A DNA stretch of 64,000 nucleotides from Mycobacterium sp. IS-836 (GCF_001954275.1 NZ_MBEU01000083.1:1-64000), one strand, 5' to 3'. Positions 20,756 to 31,057 are shown, numbered from the stretch's first letter. The notes: generated from the letters alone by a model not told the origin. Program-made: numbers and translations.

Positions 20756-23698
20756 TTAGAAGGACGGCCTGCGGAACGGCGTCGTGTCGGCGTCGTCGCC
20801 GTGGAACTTCGGCCCAGGCCCAAGCAGTGTCCGCACCACCGGGCGCGGCGGGAGAGACCGAAGCATCTGGCTGGCCGGGCGCGGGCGGACCCGCTGCGGC
20901 CACCAGAACCACCGCCCGAGCAGCGCGGCGATCGACGGCGTCATGAACGACCGCACCACCAGGGTGTCGAACATCAAGCCCAGGCCGATGGTCGTGCCGA
21001 CCTGCCCGATGATCCGCAGATCGCTGACCGCCATCGAGGCCATGGTGAAGGCGAACACCAGGCCGGCGTTCGTCACGACCTTGCCGGTACCGCCCATCGC
21101 GCGGACGATGCCCGTGTTGATGCCGCCGAGTATTTCCTCTTTCATGCGGGATACCAACAGCAGGTTGTAGTCGGACCCGACCGCCAGCAGGACGATCACC
21201 GACATCGGCAGCACCATCCAGTGCAATTTGAAGCCCAGAACGTACTGCCAGATCAGCACCGAAAGCCCGAACGATGCCCCCAGCGAAACCGCCACCGTGC
21301 CCACGATGACCAGTGCGGCGATAAAACTTCGGGTGATGATGAGCATGATGATGAAAATCAGGCAGAGCGCGCCGATCCCAGCGATATAGAGGTCGTACTT
21401 GGCACCGTCATGGAAGTCCTTGAAGGTCGATGCGGTGCCGGCGATGTAGATCTTGGAGTCCTCCAGGGGAGTGGTCTTGAGCGCCTCCTGGGCGGCCGTC
21501 CTGATCTGATCGATGCGCGCTATGCCCTCCGGCGTCGCCGGATCGCCCTTGTGCGAAATGATGAAGCGAGCCGCTTTCCCATCCGGAGACAGGAAGGACG
21601 TCATCGCGCGCTGGAAGTCCGCGTTCTGGAAAACCTCCGGGGGCAGATAGAAGGTGTCGTCGTTCTTCGACGCGTCGAACGCCTGGCCCATTGCGGTGGC
21701 GTTGTCGCCTGATTCATCTATCCCGTTGAGGGTGCCGGCCATGGTGCTGTGCATCGTCAGGATCATCTTCCGCGCGTCCTCCGCCATCGCGATCATCGGC
21801 GGGAACTGCTCCAGCAGCTGCGGCAACAACGCGTCCAGCTGGTCGAGGTCCTTCACAAGGTCGTCGGTTTTGTCGCTGATCTCGTCGATGCCGTCGAGCG
21901 TGTCGAATATCGACCGCAGCGACCAGCAGATGGGGATGTCGTAGCAGTGCTTTTCCCAGTAGAAGTAGCTTCGGATCGGTCGCCAGAAATCCTCGAAATC
22001 CGCGGCATGATTCCGCAGCTCGTGCACGACCTCGGACATTTCCTTGGTCTCGACGATCGAGTGGTGCGTGATCTCGGTGAGCTGCGCCTGATACTCGTAC
22101 AAGCGCTTCATCGTCGCGATTTGTTGCGTCATCAGGTCGGCTTGCTTCAGCATGTCATCGGCGCGCAACTGCATATAATGCATGTTTTGCAGCTGACTCG
22201 CGTTTTGCATGCTGAGCAGGAACGGGATCGAGGTGTGCTCGATCGGTGTTCCCTCGGGCCGTGTTATGGCCTGCACCCGAGAAATGCCCGGCACCCGGAA
22301 AATCGCCTTGGCGAGCTTGTGTAACACGAGGAAATCCGCCGGGTTGCGCATGTCGTGATTCGACTCGACCATCAGGATTTCGGGCATCATCCGGGACTGC
22401 GAAAAATGACGATCCGCGGCCGCATACCCAATATTCGCCGGAATGTCCTTGGGTATGTAGAGCCGGTCGTTGTAACTCGTCTTGTAGCCCGGCAGGGTCA
22501 CCAGACCGACCAGCGCCACCGCGAGCGTCGCGACGAGAATCGGGCCCGGCCAGCGGACGATCGCCGTGCCGACCCGGCGCCATCGTCCGAACCCGATCCT
22601 GCGCTTGGGATCGAACAGCCCGAACCCGCTGCCCACCGTCAGAACCGCCGGGACCAGGGTGAGCGCGACGGCGACCGCCACCACCATGCCCACCGCGCAC
22701 GGCACGCCGATGGTCTGGAAGATGGGCATTCGGGTGAAGCTCAGGCACAGGACCGCCCCGGCGATCGTCAAACCGGAGGCCAGCACGACGGGAGCCACCC
22801 CGCGGTAGGTCGTGTAGTAGGCCGTTTCCGGATCCTCGCCGGCCTGGCGTGCCTCGTGATATCGGCCGAAGAAGAAGATGCCGTAGTCGGTTCCCACGGC
22901 GATCCCGAGGGACACCAGCAGGTTGATCGCAAACGTCGAGAGCGAAAGAAAATCGTAATGGCCGAGAAATGCGACGATCCCGCGTGCCGCCCCCAGTTCG
23001 ACGCCGACCATTACCAGCAACAGGACCACGGTGATGATCGAGCGGTAGACGAGGAACAGCATCGCAAAAATCATCGCGATGGTGATCGCGGTGATCTTCA
23101 GAATGGATTTATTGCCGCTGTGCTGCATGTCCGTGACGAGCGCCGATGGGCCCGTCACATAGACCCCCACACCGGGCGGCGGCGCTGTTCGGCCGACGAT
23201 GTTGCGGACCGCGGCCACCGATTCCTGTCCCAGGGTCGTGCCCTGGTTGCCGGCCAGATTCAACTGCGCGTAGGCGGCCTTGGCGTCCGCGCTCTGCGCG
23301 CCCGCCGCCGTGAGCCGATCTCCCCACAAGTCCTGCACGTGCTCGACATGCTTTGTGTCGCTGCGTAAGTCGCGAATCAGTTTGGCGTAGTAGGCGTGTG
23401 CGTCCTCACCGAGGGGCTTCTGCCCCTCCAGCACGACCATCGCGAAGCTGTCCGAATCGGATTCCTTGAAGTCCTTGCCCATGCGCTTCATCGCCAGCAC
23501 CGACGGCGCGTCTTGAGGGCTCAGTGGTACCGAGTGCTCCTCTCCGACGTGCTCCAGCGATGGAATCGCCAGGGTGACAAGGAGAACCAGCCCGACCCAG
23601 GACAGGATGATGGGAATCGAGAGCCTGCGGATCGACCGCGCGAGGAACGGAACCTGCTGGCGTTCGGTGCTCATGGGCTCAACCGGGTAGTCCGCCAC
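20756..23698 (-). CDS. mmpL4b: MmpL4b-type RND lipid transporter
   Basis: A 980-residue RND transporter with about 12 membrane segments, a large periplasmic domain with a Gln/Met-rich coiled-coil hairpin in the first half (about residues 420-640), and the two proton-relay motifs GTDYGIFFFGRYHEAR and GSDYNLLLVSRMKEE. It ends in a basic, Pro-rich cytoplasmic tail. It is the third gene of the mmpS-mmpL4a-mmpL4b operon, the arrangement known to export GPLs in M. smegmatis and M. avium. The GTG start abuts the mmpL4a TAA; ATG at 23674 (MSTERQQ) is an equally plausible start. The GPL role is inferred from the arrangement and the NRPS context. Confidence 0.93.
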   Translation of the reverse strand: MADYPVEPMSTERQQVPFLARSIRRLSIPIILSWVGLVLLVTLAIPSLEHVGEEHSVPLSPQDAPSVLAMKRMGKDFKESDSDSFAMVVLEGQKPLGEDAHAYYAKLIRDLRSDTKHVEHVQDLWGDRLTAAGAQSADAKAAYAQLNLAGNQGTTLGQESVAAVRNIVGRTAPPPGVGVYVTGPSALVTDMQHSGNKSILKITAITIAMIFAMLFLVYRSIITVVLLLVMVGVELGAARGIVAFLGHYDFLSLSTFAINLLVSLGIAVGTDYGIFFFGRYHEARQAGEDPETAYYTTYRGVAPVVLASGLTIAGAVLCLSFTRMPIFQTIGVPCAVGMVVAVAVALTLVPAVLTVGSGFGLFDPKRRIGFGRWRRVGTAIVRWPGPILVATLAVALVGLVTLPGYKTSYNDRLYIPKDIPANIGYAAADRHFSQSRMMPEILMVESNHDMRNPADFLVLHKLAKAIFRVPGISRVQAITRPEGTPIEHTSIPFLLSMQNASQLQNMHYMQLRADDMLKQADLMTQQIATMKRLYEYQAQLTEITHHSIVETKEMSEVVHELRNHAADFEDFWRPIRSYFYWEKHCYDIPICWSLRSIFDTLDGIDEISDKTDDLVKDLDQLDALLPQLLEQFPPMIAMAEDARKMILTMHSTMAGTLNGIDESGDNATAMGQAFDASKNDDTFYLPPEVFQNADFQRAMTSFLSPDGKAARFIISHKGDPATPEGIARIDQIRTAAQEALKTTPLEDSKIYIAGTASTFKDFHDGAKYDLYIAGIGALCLIFIIMLIITRSFIAALVIVGTVAVSLGASFGLSVLIWQYVLGFKLHWMVLPMSVIVLLAVGSDYNLLLVSRMKEEILGGINTGIVRAMGGTGKVVTNAGLVFAFTMASMAVSDLRIIGQVGTTIGLGLMFDTLVVRSFMTPSIAALLGRWFWWPQRVRPRPASQMLRSLPPRPVVRTLLGPGPKFHGDDADTTPFRRPSF

Positions 23699-26584
23699 TT
23701 ACCGCGGCTGTCTCAGCAGGGCGCGCACCAATGGGCGCGACCCTTCCGGACGGAGCAGTGCGCTGGCGGGGCGGGGGCGTACTCGTTGAGGCCACCAGAA
23801 CCAGCGTCCCAGCAGCGCGGCGGTGGCTGGCGTCATGAACGCGCGCACGATCAGGGTGTCGAACAGCAGACCCAGGGCGATCGTCGTACCGATCTGACCG
23901 ATGATGACCAGGTCGCTGACGATCATCGACGCCATGGTGAACGCGAACACCAGGCCGGCGTTGGTCACGACCTTGCCGGTACCCCCCATGGCGCGAATGA
24001 TGCCCGTCTTTATGCCGGCGCCCAATTCCTCTTTCATGCGGGCCACCAGCAGCAGGTTGTAGTCAGACCCCACCGCCAAAAGGACCAGCACCGCCATGAT
24101 CAGCACGAGCCAATGGATCTGTATGCCGATCAAGTATTGCCAGACCAGCACCGACAGCCCGAAGGATGCGCCCAGCGACAGCAACACCGTGCCCACGATG
24201 ATCAGCGCGGCGATAAAGCTTCGCGTCATGATCAGCATGATGATGAAAATGAGGCATACCGCTGCGACGCCGGCAATCATGAGGTCGTACTTGGAGCCGA
24301 GCACAATGTCTTTCGTCATCGCGGCGGTGCCAGTCAGATATATCTTCGCGTCTTCCAGGGGAGTTCCCTTGAGCGCCTCCTCGGCCGCCGTCCTTATTGC
24401 CTCGACCCGTTCGACGCCCTCGGGCGACGCCGGATCGGCCCGTTGCGTAATGAGCATGCGGGCGGCCTTCCCGTCTGGCGACAGGAATATCTTCATGACT
24501 CGTTTGAAGTCTTCGTTTTTGAAAGTTTCGGGCGCGATGTAGAAGGAATCGTCGTTCTTGGAGGTGTCGAAAGCCTTCCCCATGGCCGTCGAGTTGTCGG
24601 TTGCCTGGTCCATCGCGGTGAACATCCCGGACATGGTGCTGTGCATGGTCAGCATCATGGTCCGCATGCTTTGCATGGTTTCGATCATCGGCGGGAACTG
24701 CATGAGGATTTGGGGCATGATCACGTCTATTTGGTCAAGATCCGCGACCAGATCCTTGAGCTTGTCGCTGAGCAAGTCGATGCCGTCGAGGGTGTCAAAA
24801 ACGGATCGCAGCGAAAAGCAGATCGGAATGTCGTAGCAGTGCTTTTCCCAGTAGAAATAGCTGCGGATCGGTCGCCAGAAGTCCTCGAAATCCGAAACGT
24901 GATCCCGCAGCTCGTCGGTGATCGCTTGTATGTCGTGCGTTTCACCGACCATGTGGTGAGTGGTGGCGACGAGTTGTTGCATCAGGCCATACATGTGCTG
25001 CATGATGTCGATCATTTTCGTCAGCTCGTCGGCCTGCGTGAGCAAGTCATTCATGCGCTGTTTCTGGTACGGCAAGAGTTGTTGCTGCGCGGCGCTTTGC
25101 ATGCTGAGTAAAAACGGGATCGACGTGTGCGCGATCGGGGTGCCCTCGGGCCGGGTCAGGGCCTGCACTCGGGAAATTCCTGGAACGGCCAGGACGCCCT
25201 TGGCTAGTTTGTTCAATACCAACGCATCTGCCGAATTTCGCAGGTCGTGATCGGCCTCGACCATCAGGATCTCGGGCGACAGCATTCGTGACTGAGGAAA
25301 ATGTCGCTGTGCCGCCTGGAGCCCCAGGGCCGCCGGGATATTTTGCGGCATGTAGTGCATGTCGTTATAGCTGGGCTTGTATCCCGGCAACGTCAAAAGC
25401 CCGATCAGTGCGACCGCTAATGTCGCGATCAGAATGGGCGCGGGCCACCGGACGATCGCTGTGCCTATTCGCCGCCAGCGGTGTTCCGAGATCCTCCGCT
25501 TGGGGTCGAGCAAACCGAATCGGCTCCCGACGTGAATTACCGCGGGAACGAGCGTGAGGGCAACGGCGACCGCGACGATCACGCCGAGCGCACACGGAAT
25601 GGCCAGCGCCTGGAAATGCGGCAGCCGGGTGAACTTGAGGCAGAAAAGCGCGCCGGCGATAGTCAGGCCCGAGGCCAAGACGATCTTGGCGACCCCGTGG
25701 TAAGTGGTGTAGTAGGCGGATACCTTGTCCTGGCCGGCCTGGCGCGCCTCTTGATATCGGCCGAAGAAGAAGATGCCGTAGTCGGTGCCCGCCGCGATTC
25801 CAATGGATACCAATAGGTTGACGGCGAAGGTGGTGAGACCTATCAGCCCCTGGTCACCGAGGAACGCCACAATTCCTCGCGCCACCTGCAGTTCTATCCC
25901 GACCATCACTAACAGCAGAACGACGGTGATGATCGAGCGGTAGACGAGGAGCAGCGTGGTGCAGATGACGGCCAGGCTCACCACCGTGATGAGGATGACG
26001 GTTCGGTTACCGCTGCTGCCCATGTCCGAGACGATGGCCGCGGGTCCCGTGACATAGGCCTTGACTCCCGGCGGCGCCGGCGTCCGTGCCACGACGTCCT
26101 TGACGACTTGGAGCGAATCATTCGCCAGCGTGGAGCCCGGGCTACCGGTGAGGTCCAGTTGCACATAGGCGGCCTTGCCGTCGGAGCTTTGGGCGGCGCC
26201 GGCCGTGAGTGGATCGCCCCAGAAATTCTGGATGTGCTGTACGTGTTTCGTGTCGGCCTGCAGCTGGCGAATCAGGCGATCGTAGTAGCTGTGGGCTTCG
26301 TCGCCGAGGGGCTGCTGGCCCTCCAAGACGATCATCGCCACGCTGTCGGAATTGGTTTCCTTGAAGTCCTGGCCCATCCGCTTCATCGCCTGGAACGCCG
26401 GCGCATCGGAGGGATTCAGCGACAGCGAGTGCTCTTTCTCGACCTTCTCCAAGGAGGGGACGGCGACGCTGAGGACTATGGCGATTCCCACCCAAATGAG
26501 AATGACGGGCAGCGAAAATCGGTGGATCAGCCGCGCTGCGCGGGACTGCGCGGCCGGCTCGTTGCGCGTGTCCTGGTCGATCAT
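23699..26584 (-). CDS. mmpL4a: MmpL4a-type RND lipid transporter
   Basis: A 961-residue paralog of the adjacent MmpL, sharing its layout throughout: N-terminal helix, first porter loop with FKETNSDSVAMIVLEG, GTDYGIFFFGRYQEAR, the long coiled-coil insertion, GSDYNLLLVARMKEE and the RWFWWPQRVRPRPAS tail. Its ATG overlaps the mmpS stop (ATGA), and its stop abuts mmpL4b, so the three are translationally coupled. In GPL-producing mycobacteria both MmpL4a and MmpL4b are required for lipopeptide synthesis and export. This is a strong family and context inference, not proof of substrate. Confidence 0.93.
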   Translation of the reverse strand: MIDQDTRNEPAAQSRAARLIHRFSLPVILIWVGIAIVLSVAVPSLEKVEKEHSLSLNPSDAPAFQAMKRMGQDFKETNSDSVAMIVLEGQQPLGDEAHSYYDRLIRQLQADTKHVQHIQNFWGDPLTAGAAQSSDGKAAYVQLDLTGSPGSTLANDSLQVVKDVVARTPAPPGVKAYVTGPAAIVSDMGSSGNRTVILITVVSLAVICTTLLLVYRSIITVVLLLVMVGIELQVARGIVAFLGDQGLIGLTTFAVNLLVSIGIAAGTDYGIFFFGRYQEARQAGQDKVSAYYTTYHGVAKIVLASGLTIAGALFCLKFTRLPHFQALAIPCALGVIVAVAVALTLVPAVIHVGSRFGLLDPKRRISEHRWRRIGTAIVRWPAPILIATLAVALIGLLTLPGYKPSYNDMHYMPQNIPAALGLQAAQRHFPQSRMLSPEILMVEADHDLRNSADALVLNKLAKGVLAVPGISRVQALTRPEGTPIAHTSIPFLLSMQSAAQQQLLPYQKQRMNDLLTQADELTKMIDIMQHMYGLMQQLVATTHHMVGETHDIQAITDELRDHVSDFEDFWRPIRSYFYWEKHCYDIPICFSLRSVFDTLDGIDLLSDKLKDLVADLDQIDVIMPQILMQFPPMIETMQSMRTMMLTMHSTMSGMFTAMDQATDNSTAMGKAFDTSKNDDSFYIAPETFKNEDFKRVMKIFLSPDGKAARMLITQRADPASPEGVERVEAIRTAAEEALKGTPLEDAKIYLTGTAAMTKDIVLGSKYDLMIAGVAAVCLIFIIMLIMTRSFIAALIIVGTVLLSLGASFGLSVLVWQYLIGIQIHWLVLIMAVLVLLAVGSDYNLLLVARMKEELGAGIKTGIIRAMGGTGKVVTNAGLVFAFTMASMIVSDLVIIGQIGTTIALGLLFDTLIVRAFMTPATAALLGRWFWWPQRVRPRPASALLRPEGSRPLVRALLRQPR

Positions 26585-27000
26585 GCGGCCTTCAGCAGGC
26601 AGAAGGTGAACGCGCTCGTTTCGTGCGTAGTCTTCTCGGCTTTGACCACATCGTCGACCAAGATGCGGCAGCCGATCATGTCACTGTCGCCCTGCGCCAT
26701 GACATTTCCGATGGCCGTAGCCGAGCTGATCGCGAATTCCAGCGTCCACGGCAGCTGCGCTCCGTTGAGGTGCTGGGGTTCACCGTTGACGTCGAAGTAG
26801 CTGATGTCGGCCACCGTCCCAGGATCTCCAAAGACCTCGTATCTGAGGTGCTTGGGGTTGAACGGCTTGGCGTTGTCGACTCGGGTATCGGAATAGGAGA
26901 GTCGTTTTTCATTGCCGAAGACGCCATGCAGCCGCGACACAGTGAACCCTCCGGCAAGCACGACCACGAGGATGACCAGCGGAACCCACAGACGCCTCAT
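26581..27000 (-). CDS. mmpS4: MmpS4-type accessory protein
   Basis: A 139-residue MmpS protein with an N-terminal signal anchor (residues 4-22, WVPLVILVVVLAGGFTV) and a beta-rich periplasmic domain with the family motif KPFNPKHLRYEVFG and GTVADISYFDVNGEP. MmpS proteins act as periplasmic adaptors or scaffolds for their MmpL partners. The ATG at 27000 matches the length of M. tuberculosis MmpS4 (140 aa); in-frame sequence up to 27177 lacks MmpS character. It is the first gene of the transporter operon. Confidence 0.93.
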   Translation of the reverse strand: MRRLWVPLVILVVVLAGGFTVSRLHGVFGNEKRLSYSDTRVDNAKPFNPKHLRYEVFGDPGTVADISYFDVNGEPQHLNGAQLPWTLEFAISSATAIGNVMAQGDSDMIGCRILVDDVVKAEKTTHETSAFTFCLLKAA

Positions 27001-27644
27001 CACACTGAAAATCGAAAACCCCCGATCGCGACGACTCCCTTGAGAACCACTTAGCTCTGGAGGCCGGTGAGCACTGTCCCAGTTAGCGGCTGAGCGGCCG
27101 GTTGGATAACTAACATCTGGGGGACCAGGGTTAGCGAGATCGGACCGCGCTTGCGCAACGCCACCGCGTTCCACCACCGCATTAACCTCCCACCAGTCTC
27201 CATGCTCGGCGCCCTCTCAGCCGCCGAGCATGCCACCCAAGACCGGCCGCGACACCTCGTTGACCGTACATCGAATGTGGTTGTCGTCGCAGGCTAACCG
27301 TGCGGCGGTCACCTCAAACGTGCAGCAACTCGGGAAGCGCAACCCGATCCTGACGAGTAAACCATGCGGGCAAGCCCCCATCTCGGCTCGTTCTCAACGC
27401 GATATTGGATCGTAATGCACGCCATATTCGCGACAGCACTCGACCGACCCTCGATATCTCTGGCAAATCACGCCACGTGTATCGGTGACGTTGACTGGCT
27501 CGCCCGCAGGTCACAGCAACCAAGGTCGGCGAGGAGAAGTCATGCCGGGAACTTGTCCGAAACCCCGGACGGGCCGCCTCGGCTGCGAGGTATGGTTTGG
27601 AACGGCTTTACCGATGTCGACTAGAGGGGCGGGAGGATCACGCG
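27001..27644. promoter_or_regulatory. Divergent intergenic region between mmpS4 and mbtH-1
   Basis: This 644-base stretch separates the export operon (minus strand) from the first mbtH (plus strand) and should carry the promoters of both. I see no credible coding frame in it. A GGGAGGA Shine-Dalgarno at 27631-27637 serves mbtH-1. No operator or riboswitch was recognised. Confidence 0.55.
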
Positions 27645-27875
27645 GTGAGCGTCAATCCGTTCGATGACGAGAGTGGCAGCTTTTTCGTGTTGGTCAACGA
27701 CGAGGAGCAGCACAGCCTGTGGCCGGCCTTCGCCGATGTTCCAGCCGGCTGGCGGGTGGTCTACGGCGAAGCCGAGCGCGCCGCCTGTCTGGACTACATC
27801 GAGCAGAACTGGCCCGATATCCGGCCGAAGAGCCTGCGCGACAGGCTGGCCGCGGGCGGCACTTCCGACGAGTAA
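27645..27875 (+). CDS. mbtH: MbtH-like NRPS activator, copy 1
   Basis: A 76-residue MbtH-family protein with the full signature NPFDD, SFFVLVNDEEQHSLWP, PAGWRVVYG and IEQNWPDIRPKSLR. MbtH proteins bind the adenylation domains of NRPSs and are needed for their activity or solubility. It is intact and differs from the second copy (62218) at only about ten positions, mostly at the C-terminus. Here it lies next to the mmpS operon but far from the NRPS, followed by a convergent acyltransferase. GTG start with GGGAGGA 8 bases upstream. Confidence 0.95.
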   Translation: MSVNPFDDESGSFFVLVNDEEQHSLWPAFADVPAGWRVVYGEAERAACLDYIEQNWPDIRPKSLRDRLAAGGTSDE

Positions 27876-27908
27876 GGGCCGCAGGACGGTTCGCGGCAAG
27901 CTCGGGGC

Positions 27909-29348
27909 TTAGTCGATCTCGCCGGTCAGCTCGAATTCGGCCAGGGTGCGCGTAACAAGCTCGCGCAAAGCGGGCTTGGTGTTATCCGCGCCGGGTTGGT
28001 AGGACTCGATGGTGATGCCGATCTTGTCGCCGATGCGCCATGACTGCACGGTCAATTGGCCGCCCGCGCGCTCGAGCCACTGTCGCGTCACGCGTTGCGC
28101 GATCACTCGGATGAGGTGCAGTGGATACAGGTGAGCGGAGAGGGCGGCGAACTCGGCCTCGTTGCGGGCAAGCAGGATCACCACCAAGCCGAGGTCGCGG
28201 AGATTGGAACAGAACACCGGGAGATCCGGGTCGTTGAGCGCCGCGTCGGCCACCCGTTTCAATGCACGCTTCGGCGCTAACGGGGTCAGCCAGAGGAGTT
28301 GCCGCTCGTCTTCGTCCGGCGCCTCCCGCAAAGTGCTAAGCGCCTGCTTGATCGCGGCGCGGGCGTCACCCAGATCTGTCGTTACCCGCGTCGGATCGAC
28401 GTGGGCGGTCGCATACGACACTGCCAGCGCGCGCGTATCGCTCTCGGTGCGTTCGCTCATCGGCAGCAGCAAGGGAACGGCGCCGTCGCTGGCACGTCGG
28501 CGTCCGACGCACTCGCCGAGTTTCGCGGCGAACCCGGCGAGCAGCGTTTCACTCGTTCCGCCAAGAGCTTTCGCGCGGGCTTCCCACTCATCCACGTCGA
28601 TGTGGGCCGTGATGACGGGCACGACGACGGTCTCGTCATTGCCGCCGACTCCACCGGCGGCGACGGGTTGCGGCGCCGGTGATCCTGAAGCTTCACGCCG
28701 CTGGCGACGGGCCAGTCTTCTCGCCGCGGCAACCGCTCGCGCGGCCTCGGGCATGTCCCGCGCGGCCTGGCGGATGTCCTGCGCCACCGCGCGCAGTGGG
28801 CTGCGTGAGGCCGGGGGCGGGTAGCCAAGATCGCGCGATCGCTCCAGGATCGCCTCGGCGATCGCGAACGCGAGCCCAAAGCCGTCAATGAGGTAGTGGG
28901 AGGTCACCAGGCTGACGGCCGTCGAGCCGTCCGTGAGCGGAAGGACCCCGATATGCCAGCCCGGGCCCCGTTCCAAATCGATCGGCAGCTGCGAGCGCTC
29001 GTCGGCCCAGTCGCCGAGTTCCGCGCGTGGGCGGGCGCGAGGCGCGACGTCGATGTCGGCGGGTCCCGAATCCGCGACCCACCGATGACGGGCGAAGATC
29101 GGCGAACGCTCGATGTGCCGGCCCAGCAGCCCGTCGCCCAGGGCGCGGTTGAAGCGCCTCACCCCATCGAGGTCGATCGGGTCCTCGTAAACCCAAACGA
29201 CCTGGACGACTACCTGCCGGCCGATGGCGCGATGCTGGGAAAACAGTGCGTGGTCCATGATCGCGAGCCGATTGTCCGGCCGCGCATCACGTTTGGGTGC
29301 GCGATCCCCCCGGGATGCGCGTGCACGCCAGCGTGTCCGGGTCGCCAT
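27909..29348 (-). CDS. Condensation-superfamily acyltransferase (WS/DGAT- or PapA-like), copy 1
   Basis: A protein of about 479 residues with the acyltransferase motif H151-xxx-D155-G156 (SHYLIDGFG) and a C-terminal segment VQSWRIGDKIGITIESYQPG typical of wax-ester-synthase/PapA-like acyltransferases. The first His of the canonical HHxxxDG is Ser, but the catalytic second His is present. It aligns along its length with the gene at 49366-50679. Likely role: O-acylation of the lipopeptide or its sugars, or acyl loading. The start at 29348 (MATRTRWRAR) is chosen because homology with the paralog begins just before MDHALFS (29258). It is convergent with mbtH-1. Confidence 0.8.
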   Translation of the reverse strand: MATRTRWRARASRGDRAPKRDARPDNRLAIMDHALFSQHRAIGRQVVVQVVWVYEDPIDLDGVRRFNRALGDGLLGRHIERSPIFARHRWVADSGPADIDVAPRARPRAELGDWADERSQLPIDLERGPGWHIGVLPLTDGSTAVSLVTSHYLIDGFGLAFAIAEAILERSRDLGYPPPASRSPLRAVAQDIRQAARDMPEAARAVAAARRLARRQRREASGSPAPQPVAAGGVGGNDETVVVPVITAHIDVDEWEARAKALGGTSETLLAGFAAKLGECVGRRRASDGAVPLLLPMSERTESDTRALAVSYATAHVDPTRVTTDLGDARAAIKQALSTLREAPDEDERQLLWLTPLAPKRALKRVADAALNDPDLPVFCSNLRDLGLVVILLARNEAEFAALSAHLYPLHLIRVIAQRVTRQWLERAGGQLTVQSWRIGDKIGITIESYQPGADNTKPALRELVTRTLAEFELTGEID

Positions 29349-29644
29349 CAGATGAGAGTAGCCGATTCGCCGCTGATCGCATCGAAGAACGCCGCTGCGA
29401 TACGTCGGTGCGAATACCATGCGGCCAGCGAAGCAGTCTGACCAGCTGTTTTGGCCACGTCGATCAGGACAGTCCGAAATACGTTGCTGCACAGCTATTC
29501 TGGCGCTCGATGTCCACGAGATACGTTGTTGTACAACATATCTCGAACCGTTAGCCCGGGCCCATCGTGGGCCATGCCACCGGCGGCCGGTGCGTGGGTT
29601 GCGATATGTCTCTGATTCGCCCGCGACAGTGCGGGTATTACCGC

Positions 29645-29730
29645 TATACTGCCGGGCGATTGAGCAGTGGATGGGAACCCGCTTTCATTTCGCCGGAATG
29701 CGCACGACACGTGAAAGGCCGGACCACGCG
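29645..29730 (+). promoter_or_regulatory. Class A leader upstream of glycosyltransferase 1
   Basis: A -10-like TATACT (29645-29650) is followed by GCCGGGCGATTGAGC, then GCTTTCATTT and a GTGAAAGG ribosome site before the ATG at 29731. The same modules recur at 40641, 54329 and 58320. The intervening 29349-29644 carries no gene and is the divergent region with the acyltransferase. Confidence 0.65.
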
Positions 29731-31005
29731 ATGAAGTTTGTGCTGGCGAGCTATGGAACTCGCGGCGATGTCGAGCCCGGTCTCGCTGTCGGGGTCGAGC
29801 TGGCGCGCCGCGGGCACGAAGTGCACCTGGCCGTCTCGCCCGACCTCGTCGGCTTCGTCGAGGAGGCCGGGCTTTCGGCAGTCGCCTACGGACCGGACAC
29901 GCAGGTCACCGTTTTGGAAGCGCAGCGCAACGCGGCGACGTTTCTGCCTGGGAAGTTCTGGAAGATCCAGGACCATATCAGGGTGTGGCGCGACGTGCTG
30001 GCACTCGGTGCGGAGCGCTGGATGGAAATGAGCCGGACCCTGACGGCGCTGGCCGCTGGGGCTGACCTGCTGCTAACCTGCCCCGGTTTCGAAGACGTCG
30101 CGGCCAACGTCGCGGAGTATCACGACATTCCGCTGGCGACGCTGCATATCACGCCGATCCGGGTCAATGGCCAGATCCTTCCCTTCCTGCCGCCGGCAGT
30201 GATCCGCTCCGCGATGACGACGCTGGAGTGGCTGGGTTGGCGCTGGGGCAAGAAGCTCGTCAACACGCAGCGCCGCGAGCTGAACCTGCCCAAGGCAACC
30301 GGGCCCACGCCGCGACGGATCGCCGAGCGCGGATCGCTGGAAATTCAGGCCTACGACGACTTTTGGTTCCCCGGACTGGCGCCCGAATGGGCGAGATGGA
30401 GGGCTCAGCGGCCATTCGTCGGTGCGCTGACGAGGGAAGTGGCGGCGGACACCGATGAGGAGGTCGCGTCGTGGATTGCCGCGGGAACACCGCCGATCTT
30501 CTTCGGGTTCGGCAGCACACACGTCGGATCGCCCGCCGACACGCTCACCATGATCAGCGCGGCTTGCACGGAGCTGGGCGAACGGGCGTTGGTTGGCTCC
30601 GGCTGGACCGACTTCGGCGAGCTTCCCCATTTCGGACACGTCAAGGTGGTCGGTCCGATGAATTACGCGGCCGCCTTCCCGGCCTGCCGCGCGGTCGTGC
30701 ATCACGGCGGCGCGGGCACAACGGCCGCCACCATGCGCGCCGGGGTCCCCCTGCTGGCGCTTTGGACGGGGCCCGATCAGGCGATCTGGTCGGGGCGGGT
30801 CAAACGAATGAAGGCGGGCACCGCCCGGCGCTTCTCGAACACCACCCAGCAATCGCTGATCGCGGACCTGCGGACCATCCTCGCCCCGGAATATGTCGCG
30901 CGGGCCCGCGAAATCGCGACGCGGATGAGCAAACCCGCCGAAAGCGTCGCGGCCGCCGCCGATCTGATGGAAAATTTCACCCGCTCGCGGCGTGTTGGTT
31001 TATAG
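29731..31005 (+). CDS. GT1-family glycosyltransferase, paralog 1
   Basis: A 424-residue UDP/dTDP-sugar glycosyltransferase of the MurG/vancomycin-Gtf (GT-B) type, like mycobacterial GPL and phenolic-glycolipid transferases. The N-terminal domain opens with MKFVLASYGTRGDVEP; the C-terminal donor domain has FFGFGS and H324-HGGAGTTA, then GVPLLALWTGPDQ, the donor-contact loop. No signal peptide or membrane helix is seen, so it should be cytosolic or peripheral. It is the first of seven paralogs here and the most divergent in the N-terminal half alongside paralog 4. The ATG at 29731 aligns with the other copies. It is convergent with the DHA2 exporter. Confidence 0.9.
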   Translation: MKFVLASYGTRGDVEPGLAVGVELARRGHEVHLAVSPDLVGFVEEAGLSAVAYGPDTQVTVLEAQRNAATFLPGKFWKIQDHIRVWRDVLALGAERWMEMSRTLTALAAGADLLLTCPGFEDVAANVAEYHDIPLATLHITPIRVNGQILPFLPPAVIRSAMTTLEWLGWRWGKKLVNTQRRELNLPKATGPTPRRIAERGSLEIQAYDDFWFPGLAPEWARWRAQRPFVGALTREVAADTDEEVASWIAAGTPPIFFGFGSTHVGSPADTLTMISAACTELGERALVGSGWTDFGELPHFGHVKVVGPMNYAAAFPACRAVVHHGGAGTTAATMRAGVPLLALWTGPDQAIWSGRVKRMKAGTARRFSNTTQQSLIADLRTILAPEYVARAREIATRMSKPAESVAAAADLMENFTRSRRVGL

Positions 31006-31057
31006 GCCAAAGTGACTGTGGGACAAGGGAAGCCGCCCGGCGGTTGGGAACGAAGGG

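Noticed and set aside
23396..25111. 571-codon frame antisense to mmpL4a/mmpL4b
   Set aside because: It is rich in His, Gln and Arg, spans the junction of two real genes and has no domain.
27909..29492. N-terminal extension of the first acyltransferase to 29492
   Set aside because: The added residues (Cys/Arg-rich) have no counterpart in the paralog and run into the leader region of glycosyltransferase 1.
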